64,000 bases of DNA, taken from assembly GCF_900105385.1 (NCBI RefSeq), contig NZ_LT629772.1:5146001-5210000 (forward strand). Reading direction: 5' to 3'. The DNA is from Microlunatus soli (GTDB lineage: Bacteria > Actinomycetota > Actinomycetes > Propionibacteriales > Propionibacteriaceae). Under the pieces are notes generated by a model that searched no databases, had not been told where the DNA came from, and saw only the letters and a program-made list of their open reading frames with translations. The position numbers and the translations under genes are program-made. Shown one piece after another: positions 63,708-64,000 of this stretch; the first letter of the stretch is position 1; every line of letters begins with the position of its first letter.

Positions 63708-64000
63708 TCAGTGCTCGTCGTAATGATCGCGATGGACGGCGTGCCGATGTCCGTCGTGCAGGTAGTCGACATGATCACCGTGGGTGACCGACGGGTGATC
63801 ACAGTCCGGGTCGCCATGGGTGTGCTGATGAGTGCCGGCCAGCACGTGGGGCGTCGGGATCCCTGCCGGGGCAGGGGTTTCGGGTAACACCACCGGTTCT
63901 CGTCGGCGTCGTCGCAGCAGCGCCGAGACCGGCCAGCTGATCGCGAACACGACGATCGCCAGCACCACGATCAGTGCGCCGGGCGCGGCATTGGCATAGA
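63708..64000 (-). CDS. znuB: Zinc ABC transporter permease (ZnuB-like), C-terminal part with His-rich tail
   Basis: The frame is open to the window edge; the beginning is outside. ANAAPGALIVVLAIVVFAI and SWPVSALLRRRRREP are the last membrane helix and its positive end, as in ZnuB/TroC permeases. About 60 residues follow with 14 or so His, many in HxH or HxxH form (HQHTHGDPDCDH, HDGHRHAVHRDHYDEH). Such a tail can buffer Zn2+ on the cytoplasmic side. Its partner regulator is the next gene. Confidence 0.85.
   Translation of the reverse strand, partial: YANAAPGALIVVLAIVVFAISWPVSALLRRRRREPVVLPETPAPAGIPTPHVLAGTHQHTHGDPDCDHPSVTHGDHVDYLHDGHRHAVHRDHYDEH

Overview
The window is high-GC throughout, with the strong third-position G/C bias of a Gram-positive actinobacterium. 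Actinobacteria-type families (DUF3097, DUF5709, DUF222/HNH, a DDN-like flavin or F420 reductase, a DinB/DUF664 protein) agree with this. The gene set and order look most like Propionibacteriaceae of the Microlunatus type; the family-level placement is inference. No rRNA, tRNA, CRISPR array, phage integrase or intact insertion sequence was seen.

A conserved actinobacterial backbone runs left to right: hemW - DUF3097 - [CIRCE] hrcA - dnaJ - rsmE - phoH - ybeY - corC/hlyC-like - cytidine-deaminase-like - era - leuA - recO (inverted) - uppS - zur/znuB. It covers heme and radical-SAM chemistry, heat-shock control, ribosome maturation, leucine synthesis, DNA repair, cell-wall lipid carrier synthesis and zinc homeostasis. 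Only phoH-ybeY-corC-cdd-era is still a tight translationally coupled run, mostly with 4-nt overlaps. The rest is separated by accessory blocks of about 5 to 18 kb.

Accessory blocks: (a) 8.9-14.3 kb: MFS pump, decayed antibiotic-kinase-like gene, DUF222/HNH protein, APH-fold kinase. (b) 15.2-22.4 kb: flavin monooxygenase, tgt, zinc ribbon, acetyltransferase, DDN-like reductase, DUF5709, sugar isomerase, prolyl aminopeptidase. (c) 26.9-32.0 kb: MHS transporter, tandem-GNAT protein, hydrolase, GH13 glucosidase. (d) 34.0-42.1 kb: oxidoreductases and a sugar ABC operon with LacI-type operators. (e) 45.2-46.9 kb: a graveyard of three truncated genes. (f) 48.8-56.3 kb: secreted GH43 arabinanase-like enzyme, MarR/GbsR regulator, SDR and TetR genes, and a two-gene glucarate catabolic unit. 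(g) 58.3-63.3 kb: LiaF-like protein, Imm5-like protein coupled to a Y-family polymerase, P-loop kinase, fur remnant, tyrS and a truncated methyltransferase.

The most unusual features are: an uppS fused in frame to a C-terminal NTF2/SnoaL-like domain; two amino-acid operons (leuA, tyrS) whose predicted transcription starts coincide with the first codon of short leader peptides; a 70-bp palindromic element present twice with an identical 50-bp spacer length; a 19-bp repeat family that once lies inside a coding sequence; a frameshifted 105-bp duplicate of the fur 3' end; a phoH gene that seems to need a CTG start; and a Y-family polymerase with a changed catalytic motif.
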